From Paenibacillus ginsengarvi (GTDB lineage: Bacteria; Bacillota; Bacilli; Paenibacillales; NBRC-103111): a stretch of 64,000 nt of DNA. The stretch covers positions 248,001 to 312,000 of the forward strand of contig NZ_RBAH01000004.1 of the NCBI RefSeq assembly GCF_003626695.1. The letters are read 5' to 3'. Made by a program: the position numbers and the translations under genes. The notes under the pieces were generated by a model. The model searched no databases, was not told the origin of the DNA, and saw only the letters and a list, made by a program, of their open reading frames with translations. This document shows, in pieces, positions 52,918-61,981 of this stretch; position 1 is the stretch's first letter; each line of letters starts with the position of its first letter.

Positions 52918-53985
52918 TCAATCCGACAAAATGCGCTCTTTCATCGTTATCGCTTGCCGGGCGCCGGCCGGGTCACCGGTCCGGTTCAAGATGTCGGCCA
53001 GCCTATCGTAATATTCCTCCCTATTCGGCTCAAGTCGGATCAGCCTGCGAAGAATCGCGGACCGTACGTCATCCGGCGCTTTGTCCAGAGCCTGCGTCAT
53101 GCAAGATATCCATTTCCCGCGCAGCTCCATTCTGCGGGCGTTCGCCCATGGATAATGCTCGGTCTCAAAATAATCGCCGTCGTAAAGCTGCAGCGTTTCT
53201 AACAATTCCTCTCCGGCAAGGCCGGTCTCCAGCTTGTCCGATAGCCGGTCGATATCGCTTTGGATAACAGATTTATTGATCCAGTACCGCTCGTCGCCGT
53301 GCATCACAATGTCGGGGTACCCTTCCGACTTGAACATGACCCGCAAATAATAAAGAGAAGTATGGAGCAGCCGCTGGCTTCGATCAGCCGGATAGTCCGG
53401 CCACAGTTCCTCCTGAATGCCATACCGGTAAACCGGTTGACCTTGATAATGCCAGAGAAGAGCGAACAGCTCTTTTGTTTTTTTCGTCCGCCACGTCATC
53501 AGCCTGCCGTCCGTCGCGTACAGCTCCATGCTTCCAAGCACCTTGAGCGATAAGGCTGCCTCCCCGCCTTCACCGGTTTTCCCCTCCATGACGGGAGCCG
53601 CGTCGTTTGGCTTTGCCTTTTTCTCCTGCAAATCCGCAAATCGGGATAAAGCTTTGATCAGCCGTTCCTTGGCGACAGGTTTGAGCAGGTACCCGATCGC
53701 ATTCGTATCGAAAGCGTCGATCGCATATTGATGATGTGCGGTCACATATATAATTTCGGCGTCCGGACAGCGGTCGAACAACAATTCGGCGGCTGCAAGA
53801 CCGCTAATTCCCGGCATCTCGATATCCAGAAAGATCAGATCGGGACGCAAGCGGGCGCATTGTTCGAGCGCTTCGGAAACGAGCTGGAATTTGCCGGCAA
53901 CCGTGACGCCGCCAATCTCCGCAAGCTGAATGTCCAGGACGTCCAGGGCAATTTCTTCATCGTCGATCAGGATGGCTTTCCACAT
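52918..53985 (-). CDS. response regulator with receiver and SARP/BTAD output domains
   Basis: This 355-residue regulator has a receiver domain (about 1-125; acidic IDDEE, phospho-acceptor in LIFLDIEMPG, switch Thr in YVTAHH, Lys in LLKPVAKERL), a linker, a winged-helix DNA-binding domain (about 145-240; KTKELFALLWHYQGQPVYRY) and a BTAD alpha-helical domain to the end (DILNRTGDPAGARQAITM). This architecture is common in Bacillales and Clostridia for regulators paired with 7TM kinases. Its start lies inside the 3' end of the kinase gene (29-base overlap), so they form one unit. Confidence 0.92.
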   Translation of the reverse strand: MWKAILIDDEEIALDVLDIQLAEIGGVTVAGKFQLVSEALEQCARLRPDLIFLDIEMPGISGLAAAELLFDRCPDAEIIYVTAHHQYAIDAFDTNAIGYLLKPVAKERLIKALSRFADLQEKKAKPNDAAPVMEGKTGEGGEAALSLKVLGSMELYATDGRLMTWRTKKTKELFALLWHYQGQPVYRYGIQEELWPDYPADRSQRLLHTSLYYLRVMFKSEGYPDIVMHGDERYWINKSVIQSDIDRLSDKLETGLAGEELLETLQLYDGDYFETEHYPWANARRMELRGKWISCMTQALDKAPDDVRSAILRRLIRLEPNREEYYDRLADILNRTGDPAGARQAITMKERILSD

Positions 53986-56900
53986 GATGATCCTCCGTCA
54001 AATAAAACGTAATTTGGGTTCCCAAGCCCGGTTTGCTTGAAATGTTCAGCTTCCGTCCATACTTCATTTGCAGCCGGCGGTTTACGTTGTCGATTCCGAT
54101 TCCGGCGGCCTGCCCCTTTTCGAGCATAGCCAATTGGGATTGCTCCATACCCGCTCCATCGTCCTCCACGGTAATTTCCACGCGGCCGTCGCCTCGGCGA
54201 ACGATAAGATGCACGGTTCCGCCCTCCGGCTTCTGTCCGATACCGTGACGAACCGCATTTTCGACAATGGGCTGCAAGGTAAGCGGCGGCAGCATACACT
54301 GCACGTTTTCATCGATACTGTACTTAACCTTAAGCCGCTGGCCGAAACGAAGCTGCTCGATCGCCAGGTAAGCGCGTACCAGTTCCAATTCCCGCTCCAG
54401 CGGCACCGTCTCGCTTTGGAATACGAACGTGAACTTGGCGCGGAGATAAATCGTCAAGTGATGGATCGTTTCCCGAAGCTTATTCGGATCTTTATAACTG
54501 AGTCCAAACAAGGCATTCAGGCTGTTGTACAAAAAGTGCGGCGTAATTTGCGCCTGCAGGAAGTCCATTTCCCGGCGAACCGCCTGCTCGGAGGAGCTTT
54601 TCATCGCAAGCAGCGACTGTACGCGCGCCTTTAATTCCGCAAGCTCGAACGGTTTCTGCAAAATATCGTTGGCCCCGGCCGCAAAGGCGGCTACGATGTC
54701 TCCGGTTTGACCCGAGGCGGTCAGCATCAGCACCGGAAGCTCGGCGAGCCCGTGCAGCGAGCGGATTTCCCTGCATACGTCCAGCCCCGAAACGCCCGGC
54801 ATCATCAAATCCAGGAGGACCAGATCCGGCTTCTTGCCGAGCAAGGCCGCCAGCGCCTCCTCACCGCCGCCGACTGCCGTATAGGCATGCTTCATGGAAG
54901 CGACCGCATCCATCGCTACTTTCAAATTGGAAGGCTCGTCGTCGACGATCAGAATATGGAATCCCGTCCCCGTACCGGCTGTCGTCGTGCCGGAAGCGAG
55001 AGGTGTAGCCGTCTCCGCGCGATAATCGGCCGCCACTGCAGCCTCATCCACGATGTTTGGAGCTATCGGCAAGGTGAACGTAAACCGGGAACCTCGGCCC
55101 GCTTCGGATTCCACTTCCAATTGACCGCCCTGCAATTCGACCAGTTGTTTGGAAATGCTGAGACCGAGCCCTATGCCGTCGCGCGAATCGGCGCCTTCCT
55201 CGCCATATTGGAAGAATGGCTGGAACAGACCGCCCATCACATCCGGGGGTATGCCCCTTCCCGTATCCGCAATCGAGACGGCCAGCATGTCTCCCCGTAT
55301 TTGTGCCGATATGGACACCGTGCCGCGATCGGTATATTTCAGTCCATTCTCCAATACATTATGTAAAATTTGCCGCAGACGATTTTCGTCGGCCCAAACA
55401 AAGGGAAGTGCGGAAGGCAGCTCGTTTACAAGCCGAACTTCGCTCTTCACGGGTGCGATCGATAACGTCTCGATGACGAATCGGGTCGACATGTTTAAAT
55501 CCACGGGTTTCGGATGGATGGCAAGCTGACCGTGCCGAATCCGGTTCATGTCCAGAATATCGTGTACCAAACCGGCCAGCCTTCGCCCGATCAGATGAAG
55601 CAGCCGTATGTTTTCGCGATGTTCCGGTGATAACGGCTTCTCCTTGTTGTCGAGCAGCGTCTGCGACAAGTTGATGATTCCGTGCAGCGGGGTGCGCAGC
55701 TCGTGAGACGTTTTCGCCAAAAACTCGTCTTTTTGACGATCGTATACGATCAGCTGCTCCGCTAGCCGCTCGCTCTGCAGGAACGCCTCCCGAGCACGCT
55801 CGGACATGAGAAACGATTGCGACAAAACGAGAAGCAGCGGCGTTACAATCATATAAAACGGGTTGTCCAGGGCAAGCTGGTAGCGCGTTTGGGCGTAAAC
55901 CCAACTAATAATAAGGAAAAATACGCCGAGCAAAATGTAGGAAACCTGCCCCCCGCGATGACGGTAGCGGAACATCCAAACAAAAATGAAAATGAAAGCG
56001 ACGACTTGCAACACGATTCCAGGCCACAGAATCTGTACCAGATAATGATTCGGGATTGCGACGAGTCCCGCAAGATACGCGTAAGAAACCCGGCGAAGCG
56101 TCTTAAATCCTAAGCCTCCCCTATCGCCCAAGTACAGGCGGACATAGTGGATGAAAAAAAAGATGGAGCAATAAGGGAGAATAAAGAGCATCTTCTGCAG
56201 CAAGGGGAAAGAAATCGCCGGGAGCATGGTCGCCATAACGATCTCGTTGTCGATGCTGAGGAATACCCCCATCGTCAAACAAAACAAACTGAAAAACAGC
56301 AAATAAGGCTCCCGGCGCCACTGCTTGAACATCCCGGCGAAATAAATGCCGAATACGAGCATCGTCGTAATGACAATCATGTCCGCCAGACGGGCGTTAT
56401 CTCGTCTAGCCAGTACGTCTGCCGTTAAACCGAATTCCGGCGCTTGCACCAAACCGCCTGCCATATACCGGTGGCTGGCCACTTGAACGAGAATCTCGAT
56501 CGTATTCGTATTCGCTTTGATCGTACCAAAAAACGGAAGGTTGCTCGGAATAAACCGATCGCTTTGCAAATCCGGTTTTCCGGTACCTCCGAGGTCCTCC
56601 CCCGCCATATACACATGGCTCGACATGCGAATCTTTTTGCCTCTGAGGCTGTAATAATCCGCCTCGCCGCTCACCCGAACTTGCAGACGGTACGTACCCG
56701 CGCCGTATCCGCTGCCGGATGAAACGATGTCCTTCCAGCTTCCGGGAACCTGGATCGTTCGGCGCACCGCTTGTACCCACTTTCCGCCCGGGCTGAAATC
56801 TTGCGGGGTCAGCAGCTCGTTCTCATAAAACTCCCATTCGCCCCGCAGCGGAATGATCCCCTGCTTCGCAAAATCCCATCGTGCTGCGTCCAATACGCCA

Positions 56901-57013
56901 TCCTTCGCCTCCGGATATTGAAAGGTAGGATTTAGCCATTGGTAAATAAATAATAGGGTAGCGACGGCAAATACCCCTATCATGCCGATGAGTACCGCCA
57001 GTTGTTTTCTCAT
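53957..57013 (-). CDS. hybrid sensor histidine kinase with 7TM-DISM sensor and two kinase modules
   Basis: This 1018-residue protein reads: membrane anchor (about 7-27), extracytoplasmic 7TMR-DISMED2 jelly-roll (about 35-205, carbohydrate-binding fold), seven membrane helices (about 208-405), HisKA with phospho-His in SHELRTPLHGIINLSQ (about 440), HATPase with N-box NRLRQILHNVLENGLKY and DTGRGIP, a receiver (IDDEPSN-like VDDEPSNLKV; LVLLDLMMPG), and then a second, LytS-like module with QAQITPHFLYNSLNALFG and its own ATPase (LQPIVENAVRHGIG, DGAGM). It probably senses a glycan outside the cell and passes phosphate to the regulator encoded downstream. Confidence 0.92.
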   Translation of the reverse strand: MRKQLAVLIGMIGVFAVATLLFIYQWLNPTFQYPEAKDGVLDAARWDFAKQGIIPLRGEWEFYENELLTPQDFSPGGKWVQAVRRTIQVPGSWKDIVSSGSGYGAGTYRLQVRVSGEADYYSLRGKKIRMSSHVYMAGEDLGGTGKPDLQSDRFIPSNLPFFGTIKANTNTIEILVQVASHRYMAGGLVQAPEFGLTADVLARRDNARLADMIVITTMLVFGIYFAGMFKQWRREPYLLFFSLFCLTMGVFLSIDNEIVMATMLPAISFPLLQKMLFILPYCSIFFFIHYVRLYLGDRGGLGFKTLRRVSYAYLAGLVAIPNHYLVQILWPGIVLQVVAFIFIFVWMFRYRHRGGQVSYILLGVFFLIISWVYAQTRYQLALDNPFYMIVTPLLLVLSQSFLMSERAREAFLQSERLAEQLIVYDRQKDEFLAKTSHELRTPLHGIINLSQTLLDNKEKPLSPEHRENIRLLHLIGRRLAGLVHDILDMNRIRHGQLAIHPKPVDLNMSTRFVIETLSIAPVKSEVRLVNELPSALPFVWADENRLRQILHNVLENGLKYTDRGTVSISAQIRGDMLAVSIADTGRGIPPDVMGGLFQPFFQYGEEGADSRDGIGLGLSISKQLVELQGGQLEVESEAGRGSRFTFTLPIAPNIVDEAAVAADYRAETATPLASGTTTAGTGTGFHILIVDDEPSNLKVAMDAVASMKHAYTAVGGGEEALAALLGKKPDLVLLDLMMPGVSGLDVCREIRSLHGLAELPVLMLTASGQTGDIVAAFAAGANDILQKPFELAELKARVQSLLAMKSSSEQAVRREMDFLQAQITPHFLYNSLNALFGLSYKDPNKLRETIHHLTIYLRAKFTFVFQSETVPLERELELVRAYLAIEQLRFGQRLKVKYSIDENVQCMLPPLTLQPIVENAVRHGIGQKPEGGTVHLIVRRGDGRVEITVEDDGAGMEQSQLAMLEKGQAAGIGIDNVNRRLQMKYGRKLNISSKPGLGTQITFYLTEDHHVESHPDRR

Positions 57014-57221
57014 TGAACCCGTTTACCGTCCTATCTGTTTACTTTCAGTGGTCATACTACAAGTATAGCATTCCTGTCGTCCGCCTTTTATCGGGAATTA
57101 TTCACTAGACAATCTACCAATCAACTCATCTACTGCTCGCCCATATTGATTTTCAAAGTGTGCCCAATCATTCCCTTTATGTCTTACATAAATTGGAGCC
57201 TTAAAAAGAGGAGTTGATATT

Positions 57222-57740
57222 GTGGTACGTATCCTTGATAAAGCTGCCGTCCAGACACTTAGCCGCTTCAACCCGGCCAAATCGTTTACGATTCGACGTT
57301 CCCCGCAAAAATCTGGCATAGCATCAATTCCAATACGGATTCCAGCAAATTCTCAACCGAACCGGGTAGATTTGGTGGTATCCGTTGGTGTCAGAGGTAT
57401 CACAGGCATTGGGCAAATTCGCTTTAGAGTCTTTCGCGGTAAAACAGAAATTTTCAACACACAGCAAGGGATCGAATATCCCACTTGGCAAATTCATACC
57501 TCTTGCTGCCACTATATTTGCTTTCTCTTTCTTACTTTCTCCCCTCTTCCACACATGGTCAGCCCCCTACCGAAACGGATGAACCAGAAATCATGTCATA
57601 AAATCATTATTTCGCAACAAACGAAAGATTTCCAGCAGAATGACATTGAAGCTAATCCAAGCCCCGCCAAACACATACCCGGCCACGACATCGCTCGGAT
57701 ACTGAATATTAAAGAAAATGCGGCTGATGCCCACAAATAA
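57222..57740 (+). CDS. spore-surface-like protein, C-terminal half replaced
   Basis: A GTG at 57222 with AGAGGAG 7 bases upstream opens a 172-codon frame. Residues 1-90 (VVRILDKAAVQTLSRFNPAK, SIPIRIPANSQPNRVDLVVS, IRFRVFRGKTEIFNTQQGIE) look like the jelly-roll found at the end of Paenibacillus spore-surface proteins, from memory of that family. After EYPTWQ the sequence becomes unlike it, and the frame runs 150 bases antisense into the convergent DedA-PAP2 gene. So the last half was probably lost and the gene is likely broken. Confidence 0.55.
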   Translation: MVRILDKAAVQTLSRFNPAKSFTIRRSPQKSGIASIPIRIPANSQPNRVDLVVSVGVRGITGIGQIRFRVFRGKTEIFNTQQGIEYPTWQIHTSCCHYICFLFLTFSPLPHMVSPLPKRMNQKSCHKIIISQQTKDFQQNDIEANPSPAKHIPGHDIARILNIKENAADAHK

Positions 57741-58883
57741 ACACAACAAAAGAACAAGCATCAAGGCGGTGATTCGTACTTTTACATTTCCATAGTGACG
57801 GACCAATAGAAATGCTGCGAATCCACACACGGTGAGTGACAGTAAAGTTTGTTCACTGGGGAACGTATAAGGAAACCCGAGACCTGCTAACGATGGGCCG
57901 GATCGATGAAACAGTAACCGAAGCCCTTCATCCAGCGCTTCCCCCCCGACAATGACGACAGCAAAGAAAGTCAATTCCAATGCTCGATTTTTTCCTTTCG
58001 CCAGAATCCATACGATTGTGAAAAGAATTAATGGAGCAAATACGTAATACGTGCCCAGCATCGCAAAACGATCCATCCATCCGGTCCAGCTTGGACCGAA
58101 TACCTCATGAACGATATAAGCGGTGATTTCGTCAAACAAAGCGAACTCATTAGCCAAAAAGTCTTGGATCAATCCGAGCATTAACGAAAAAAACAATACA
58201 AACCCGGCAAAAGCAGATAGCAAGATAAACTTTACTTTTCCCATCGTGTGAAAACGTCGAATCCCTTTTTCAAGAAGGGTGGTGACACTGGCGATCAGCT
58301 TGTCCTTATAAGTTCGATACAGATAAACCAAACCAACCATAGCCGCAGCGAGGAGAGCGCCAATAAACAAATAGCGATTGATGGTATGATGGTACAACTC
58401 CCATTTCGGCCCCAGTACTTTACCGAGCGATATGAACACACTCGTCCAAAAAAATGCTCCAAGATAGGCGAATGCCGCGTACTTTCGAAATGCGATGCGC
58501 GTCGTACCCGAAAAGTACCCGGTGATATGACGAACGCCGGGTATAAAATAAGCAATGAGGAGTACTTTATTTCCGTATTTTTGAAACCAACGGGATACCT
58601 TATCCAGCTTATCCGGGCCCAAATGAATACGGGCACCGTATTTTTCAAAAAAGGGCATACCAAGACGGTATCCAACCCAATAGGATAACGTCATGCCTAC
58701 CGATGTCCCTACTCCAGCGCTGACGATGGCAAACAGCCAATTCAGCTTTCCTTGAAACACCAGCAGTCCGGCATAACTCATGAGAACTTCTCCCGGCAAA
58801 GGTAAGGCCAGCATTTCCAGGAAAAGGGCAAAAAAGAGGACCCAGTATCCATAATGCTCCAGCCAGTATGTTAAAAAGGACAA
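57591..58883 (-). CDS. DedA-PAP2 fusion membrane protein
   Basis: This 430-residue protein fuses two membrane modules. Residues about 1-200 are a DedA/VTT domain (LEMLALPLPGEVLMSYAGLL, VGTSVGMTLSYWVGYRLG, FIPGVRHITGYFSGTTRI). Residues about 230-420 are a PAP2 phosphatase domain with motif 1-like GEALDEGLRLLFHRSGP, PSEQTLLSLTV (the usual SGH replaced by SEQ) and a motif 3-like ISRIFFNIQYPSDVVAGYVF, where the usual HY/HWPSD is QYPSD. The missing histidines suggest weak or no phosphatase activity. TTG start at 58883 with GGGGGAGG upstream. Confidence 0.87.
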   Translation of the reverse strand: MSFLTYWLEHYGYWVLFFALFLEMLALPLPGEVLMSYAGLLVFQGKLNWLFAIVSAGVGTSVGMTLSYWVGYRLGMPFFEKYGARIHLGPDKLDKVSRWFQKYGNKVLLIAYFIPGVRHITGYFSGTTRIAFRKYAAFAYLGAFFWTSVFISLGKVLGPKWELYHHTINRYLFIGALLAAAMVGLVYLYRTYKDKLIASVTTLLEKGIRRFHTMGKVKFILLSAFAGFVLFFSLMLGLIQDFLANEFALFDEITAYIVHEVFGPSWTGWMDRFAMLGTYYVFAPLILFTIVWILAKGKNRALELTFFAVVIVGGEALDEGLRLLFHRSGPSLAGLGFPYTFPSEQTLLSLTVCGFAAFLLVRHYGNVKVRITALMLVLLLCLFVGISRIFFNIQYPSDVVAGYVFGGAWISFNVILLEIFRLLRNNDFMT

Positions 58884-59451
58884 CGTGATCCTCCCCCTTA
58901 TTTCTGAGTGCTCTTCTTATGGTTCCCAAGCATCCATTCATAAATAATCGGAATAAGCAACTGTCGTGATGTTTGCGAAGGGCGTTTTGATGACATTGAT
59001 CAGCACGCTTGCCTTTCCATCTGTACCAAGCTTGCCTCCAGGTTTTTGAAATCGAGGGTTTCCAGTACCTCTTCAAAGCGGTTGTCTCACGTACCCGAGC
59101 TCCATAGGTACCCGAAGCACTCTCTTCAGCCCTGTCAGACGGGTAAGGTGATGGCCGAACGTCACCCGGCAACATCCCCGGAATATGAATATTCATTTCA
59201 TCTTATGTATCGCGCTGGAAGAACACTATAGCGCAACTCCTTCGTTTCATCGCTGGGTATTAGCCGTTTCCTGACAAGCACACATCTCCATAGACTAAAC
59301 CGTATATGCGAAAGACGTACTAAGTGGTGCCTTAGTACGTCTTTCGTGGGAAAGTTTAATTGTTACGATATGGACGATGCTGCCCGGCATCAACATGAGG
59401 GTTAAGTGCCTCAAGGATTGATTGAGGACAGTTGCGCCAAGTCAGAAACCT
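58884..59451. other. 568-base gap without a recognised gene
   Basis: It holds the ribosome site of the DedA-PAP2 gene and the perfect hairpin at 59309-59346. Minus-strand pieces around 58930-59100 read as protein in broken frames (for example RFEEVLETLDFKNLEASLVQ), which may be a decayed gene I do not recognise. No riboswitch consensus was found. Confidence 0.4.
59309..59346. terminator. perfect 16-bp hairpin
   Basis: CGAAAGACGTACTAAG / CTTAGTACGTCTTTCG with a six-base loop. Neither flank has a clear T-run, so it may be a terminator only in part, or a repeat. Confidence 0.5.
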
Positions 59452-60276
59452 TTAATGTTCCATCATCGTTTGAGGAGCAGGTACAGATTTCCCCGTTAAA
59501 CTGTTTTCAAACATGTCAATTATGAACAAAAATCTTTCGGCTTCACGGAATACGTGATCCGCAAGTAACGGATGAATGATACTCTTTATTCGGCATGCGT
59601 CGATCAAATCTCTGGCCGTTTTCTTAAAGTCGCGCAACGACTTTACGGAAACCCGATTTTGATCTAGAAATTGATCAAGAAGAGGGCCCGTTTGAGATTG
59701 TGGACGCATGGAGTCCATGTCTCTGGCTTGAAATAGTAATTGGTCGAACTCCTGACTGAAATTTTCGGCTTGTTCGACAAGCTTCCGTTCCGAAGGATCG
59801 AGCAAATGCCCGATGAACTTGGCATGGTCGGCCATAATTCTCAGAAAAAATACATTTTCATCAATAATGGCGTCAGGAAGCGGTTCCAGTCTGCCTGCAT
59901 TCAGTTCGGTAAGCCGGTTTCTGAAGTAATTGGCTTCCCTGCTTACGTGATCGACCAGCAACGGAAAATTATTCGCTCCCGGAAGCTGGCAACTTAATAT
60001 CAAGCCGAGCACTTTTCTTTTGAATGCCCATATATAGGTAGCCGCATTACGAACTTCATCGTTAAAACGTTGGATCGTCTGCGGATCCGTTCCGATCGTG
60101 AACGCATTTGCCCTATTTTCGATATTTTCAAATATGGAATAAAATTGATTGGCTTCGTTGATTAATTGAGTATCTTCGCAACGGAAGCCAAGTCTGAGAA
60201 ATAGGGAATGCTCCTTCATAATGCGCGACCAAAATCTTACTTCATCCAACGAACGCGCTACAAACCCATCGGTCAT
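59452..60276 (-). CDS. DUF2935 domain-containing protein
   Basis: This 274-residue helical protein is two DUF2935 repeats: SLDEVRFWSRIMKEHSLFLR and ANYFRNRLTELNAG in the first half; VFFLRIMADHAKFIGHLLDP and FREAERFLFIIDMFENSLT in the second. Conserved His and Glu residues (KEHSLF, DHVSREANYF, DHAKFIGHLLD, DHVFREAERF) suggest a metal-binding four-helix bundle. Common in Bacillales and Clostridia with no known role. An AAAGGAGC site is upstream of the ATG. Confidence 0.9.
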   Translation of the reverse strand: MTDGFVARSLDEVRFWSRIMKEHSLFLRLGFRCEDTQLINEANQFYSIFENIENRANAFTIGTDPQTIQRFNDEVRNAATYIWAFKRKVLGLILSCQLPGANNFPLLVDHVSREANYFRNRLTELNAGRLEPLPDAIIDENVFFLRIMADHAKFIGHLLDPSERKLVEQAENFSQEFDQLLFQARDMDSMRPQSQTGPLLDQFLDQNRVSVKSLRDFKKTARDLIDACRIKSIIHPLLADHVFREAERFLFIIDMFENSLTGKSVPAPQTMMEH

Positions 60277-60365
60277 TGTGATGCTCCTTTCGACTCCATA
60301 ATCTCCCCAATACCATATGTGTATGAATGCCTCAAATGGTTATATGCCCATTGACATCCAACTAA

Positions 60366-60396
60366 AAAACATGCCTGGCATAGCCAGACATGTTCT
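60366..60396 (-). terminator. terminator after the small 60395-60700 gene
   Basis: On the minus strand AACATGTCTGGC-TATGCC-AGGCATGTT is followed by TTTTAG, directly after the TAG stop. Confidence 0.65.
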
Positions 60397-60700
60397 ATTT
60401 AGTCAAGGCTGACTTTGACCAGTAAGGATTGATGCTGCTTAGGAAAGCAGCAAGTTCGTCTGCATTCGCGTACCATTTTTTCTCTATTTCCGCTGCAGCT
60501 TGACTATTGCCGGCTTTAGCCGCCTTAACAAGTTGCGCTGCCAACACAAGATGCTCTCTCATCAGACTGTTAAATTGAGTGGCAATCTTGTCACCGTAGT
60601 ATCGCTTAAACACGGCAGCCATATCTGAAGGATTCCGAAGGAGACGATTTGTAACAAACTCCTCATCCCGCAGTTCTTCTGCAATGCTTATAATAAGCAT
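60395..60700 (-). CDS. hypothetical protein, probably truncated at both ends
   Basis: The 101-residue frame (IAEELRDEEFVTNRLLRNPS, AAVFKRYYGDKIATQFNSLM, AGNSQAAAEIEKKWYANADE, FLSSINPYWSKSALTK) is helical and looks like the middle of a longer Bacillales family protein of about 150-170 residues. The same frame continues upstream as ADFAFFKEWVRSRSTFGNNT to about 60800 without a start codon, and the C-terminal third is absent. No clear ribosome site is seen. I take it as a decayed or shortened gene. Confidence 0.5.
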   Translation of the reverse strand: MLIISIAEELRDEEFVTNRLLRNPSDMAAVFKRYYGDKIATQFNSLMREHLVLAAQLVKAAKAGNSQAAAEIEKKWYANADELAAFLSSINPYWSKSALTK

Positions 60701-60906
60701 CCTCGTCCAAGCAAACGTGTTGTTCCCGAATGTTGATCTTGAGCGGACCCATTCCTTAAAGAAGGCGAAGTCGGCTGCTCGTAAGGTAAATAATAGGATT
60801 GGCCATACTTATGTTGTGCAAAGATTTTCGTATGGGCCTTTGACTACTCAGCTTTCAAATAAAAAATCCCCAATTCATGGGGATCTCAAAAGCACCTATG
60901 TTTGTA

Positions 60907-61152
60907 TTATCGGACATTGTTTTTGTTGTTCGTACCCCCGGAGTGGACTCCAGGCATTAAATTCAATTCGTTAAAGGAGCTGTTCAATCTTTCACCAGCT
61001 TGTCTGCTTCCTTTTCGAAGTAAGGGGTTCTTTTTAGAATTAGGACGTATCGCGGAGACTTTCTTATCATGATTCCCCTTGCGCTTGCTTTGATCTGACA
61101 ATGATTTCTTATCCTTATTATGGTGAAATGGGGCGGCCTTCCAACTATTCAA
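60907..61152 (-). CDS. small basic hypothetical protein
   Basis: A TTG at 61152 lies 8 bases after GAGGAGG, a strong site, and opens an 81-codon frame rich in Lys, Arg, Asn and Ser (NHDKKVSAIRPNSKKNPLLR), with no membrane segment and no recognised domain. The composition would fit a small spore or nucleic-acid-associated protein, but this is a guess. Confidence 0.45.
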   Translation of the reverse strand: MNSWKAAPFHHNKDKKSLSDQSKRKGNHDKKVSAIRPNSKKNPLLRKGSRQAGERLNSSFNELNLMPGVHSGGTNNKNNVR

Positions 61153-61499
61153 CGTTGAGTGCCTCCTCTCTCAAAAAATCGGCCCATTATTCATGGACTT
61201 TCTTGTGTTTGCCATATACCATACGGTTTAGAATCATTGTATTACCGGTCAGAGCATGGCGACAACGCGAATGCCATGGTTAGTCGAAATTTATGAACCG
61301 ACTTTCGAGTCTTATCGCCTGAATACCTAGGGTATGATACTATGATACTTCCTTTCATTTGTCTTGAAGTGCTCCCCTTTTTGAAAGATCCGAACTCGAT
61401 CATGACCGGTGCGGAGGGTGGTGCGCAACAGAGAGATAAATCCCTCGCTTCTCCAGCCGAATCAAATTCAACATGCATTCTCCTAATCATAGACGCATC
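61153..61499. other. 347-base gap downstream of arsC
   Basis: An open stretch on the minus strand (61242-61490) lacks a convincing ribosome site and shows no family resemblance. A small direct/inverted duplication TATGATACTATGATAC is at about 61333-61348. Nothing else is supported. Confidence 0.35.
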
Positions 61500-61925
61500 T
61501 CATTTCCCTTCTTTGACGAATTGTTCGATCCGGTTCTTAATCGAATCGCGAACGAAGCGAAACCGGGTCATGATCTCTTCTTCGGTCCCGGTGGCTTTGG
61601 CGGGATCATCAAACCCCCAATGCCATTTGACGACATTTTTGTTCGATATGACCGGACAATGCTCGTCTGCATGTCCGCAGAGGGTAATGACAAAATCGGC
61701 CCGATTCAAAATATCCGGGTCTATGACGTCCGATGTGTGACCGCTTATATCGATCCCTGCCTCTTTCATCACTTGAACGGCACGCGGATTTAAACCATGC
61801 GCTTCCAGACCTGCACTTTTCACTTCGTACGTATCGCTTCCCATTGCTTTTAAAAAACCGTCTGCGATTTGGCTTCTGCACGAATTACCGGTACACAAAA
61901 AGTAAACTAAAGGTTTTTTCTCCAT
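61500..61925 (-). CDS. arsC: arsenate reductase, thioredoxin-coupled type
   Basis: This 141-residue low-molecular-weight phosphatase-fold enzyme has the P-loop [13 protein letters not shown] (catalytic Cys 11, Arg 17) and the two relay cysteines in [11 protein letters not shown] (about 83 and 90), the signature of Bacillus/Staphylococcus ArsC that uses thioredoxin to reduce arsenate to arsenite. The ATG at 61925 follows AAAGGAGACAC. It is the last gene of arsR-arsB-arsC, 56 bases after arsB. Confidence 0.95.
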   Translation of the reverse strand: MEKKPLVYFLCTGNSCRSQIADGFLKAMGSDTYEVKSAGLEAHGLNPRAVQVMKEAGIDISGHTSDVIDPDILNRADFVITLCGHADEHCPVISNKNVVKWHWGFDDPAKATGTEEEIMTRFRFVRDSIKNRIEQFVKEGK

Positions 61926-61981
61926 TGGTAGTGTCTCCTTTGGGTAATCTAATTGTTTAATGTTACGCCTCTTGATTGCTT

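Noticed and set aside
57098..57319. 73-codon minus-strand frame before the kinase gene
   Set aside because: It overlaps the plus-strand spore-surface-like gene, has no ribosome site and no family resemblance.
58930..59200. Possible riboswitch or group II intron fragment upstream of the DedA-PAP2 gene
   Set aside because: Some words (GGTAC, GTGAGACAAC) recalled structured RNA, but no complete consensus could be found; decayed coding sequence is as likely.
61242..61490. 82-codon minus-strand frame after arsC
   Set aside because: No convincing ribosome site, domain or composition; left as intergenic.
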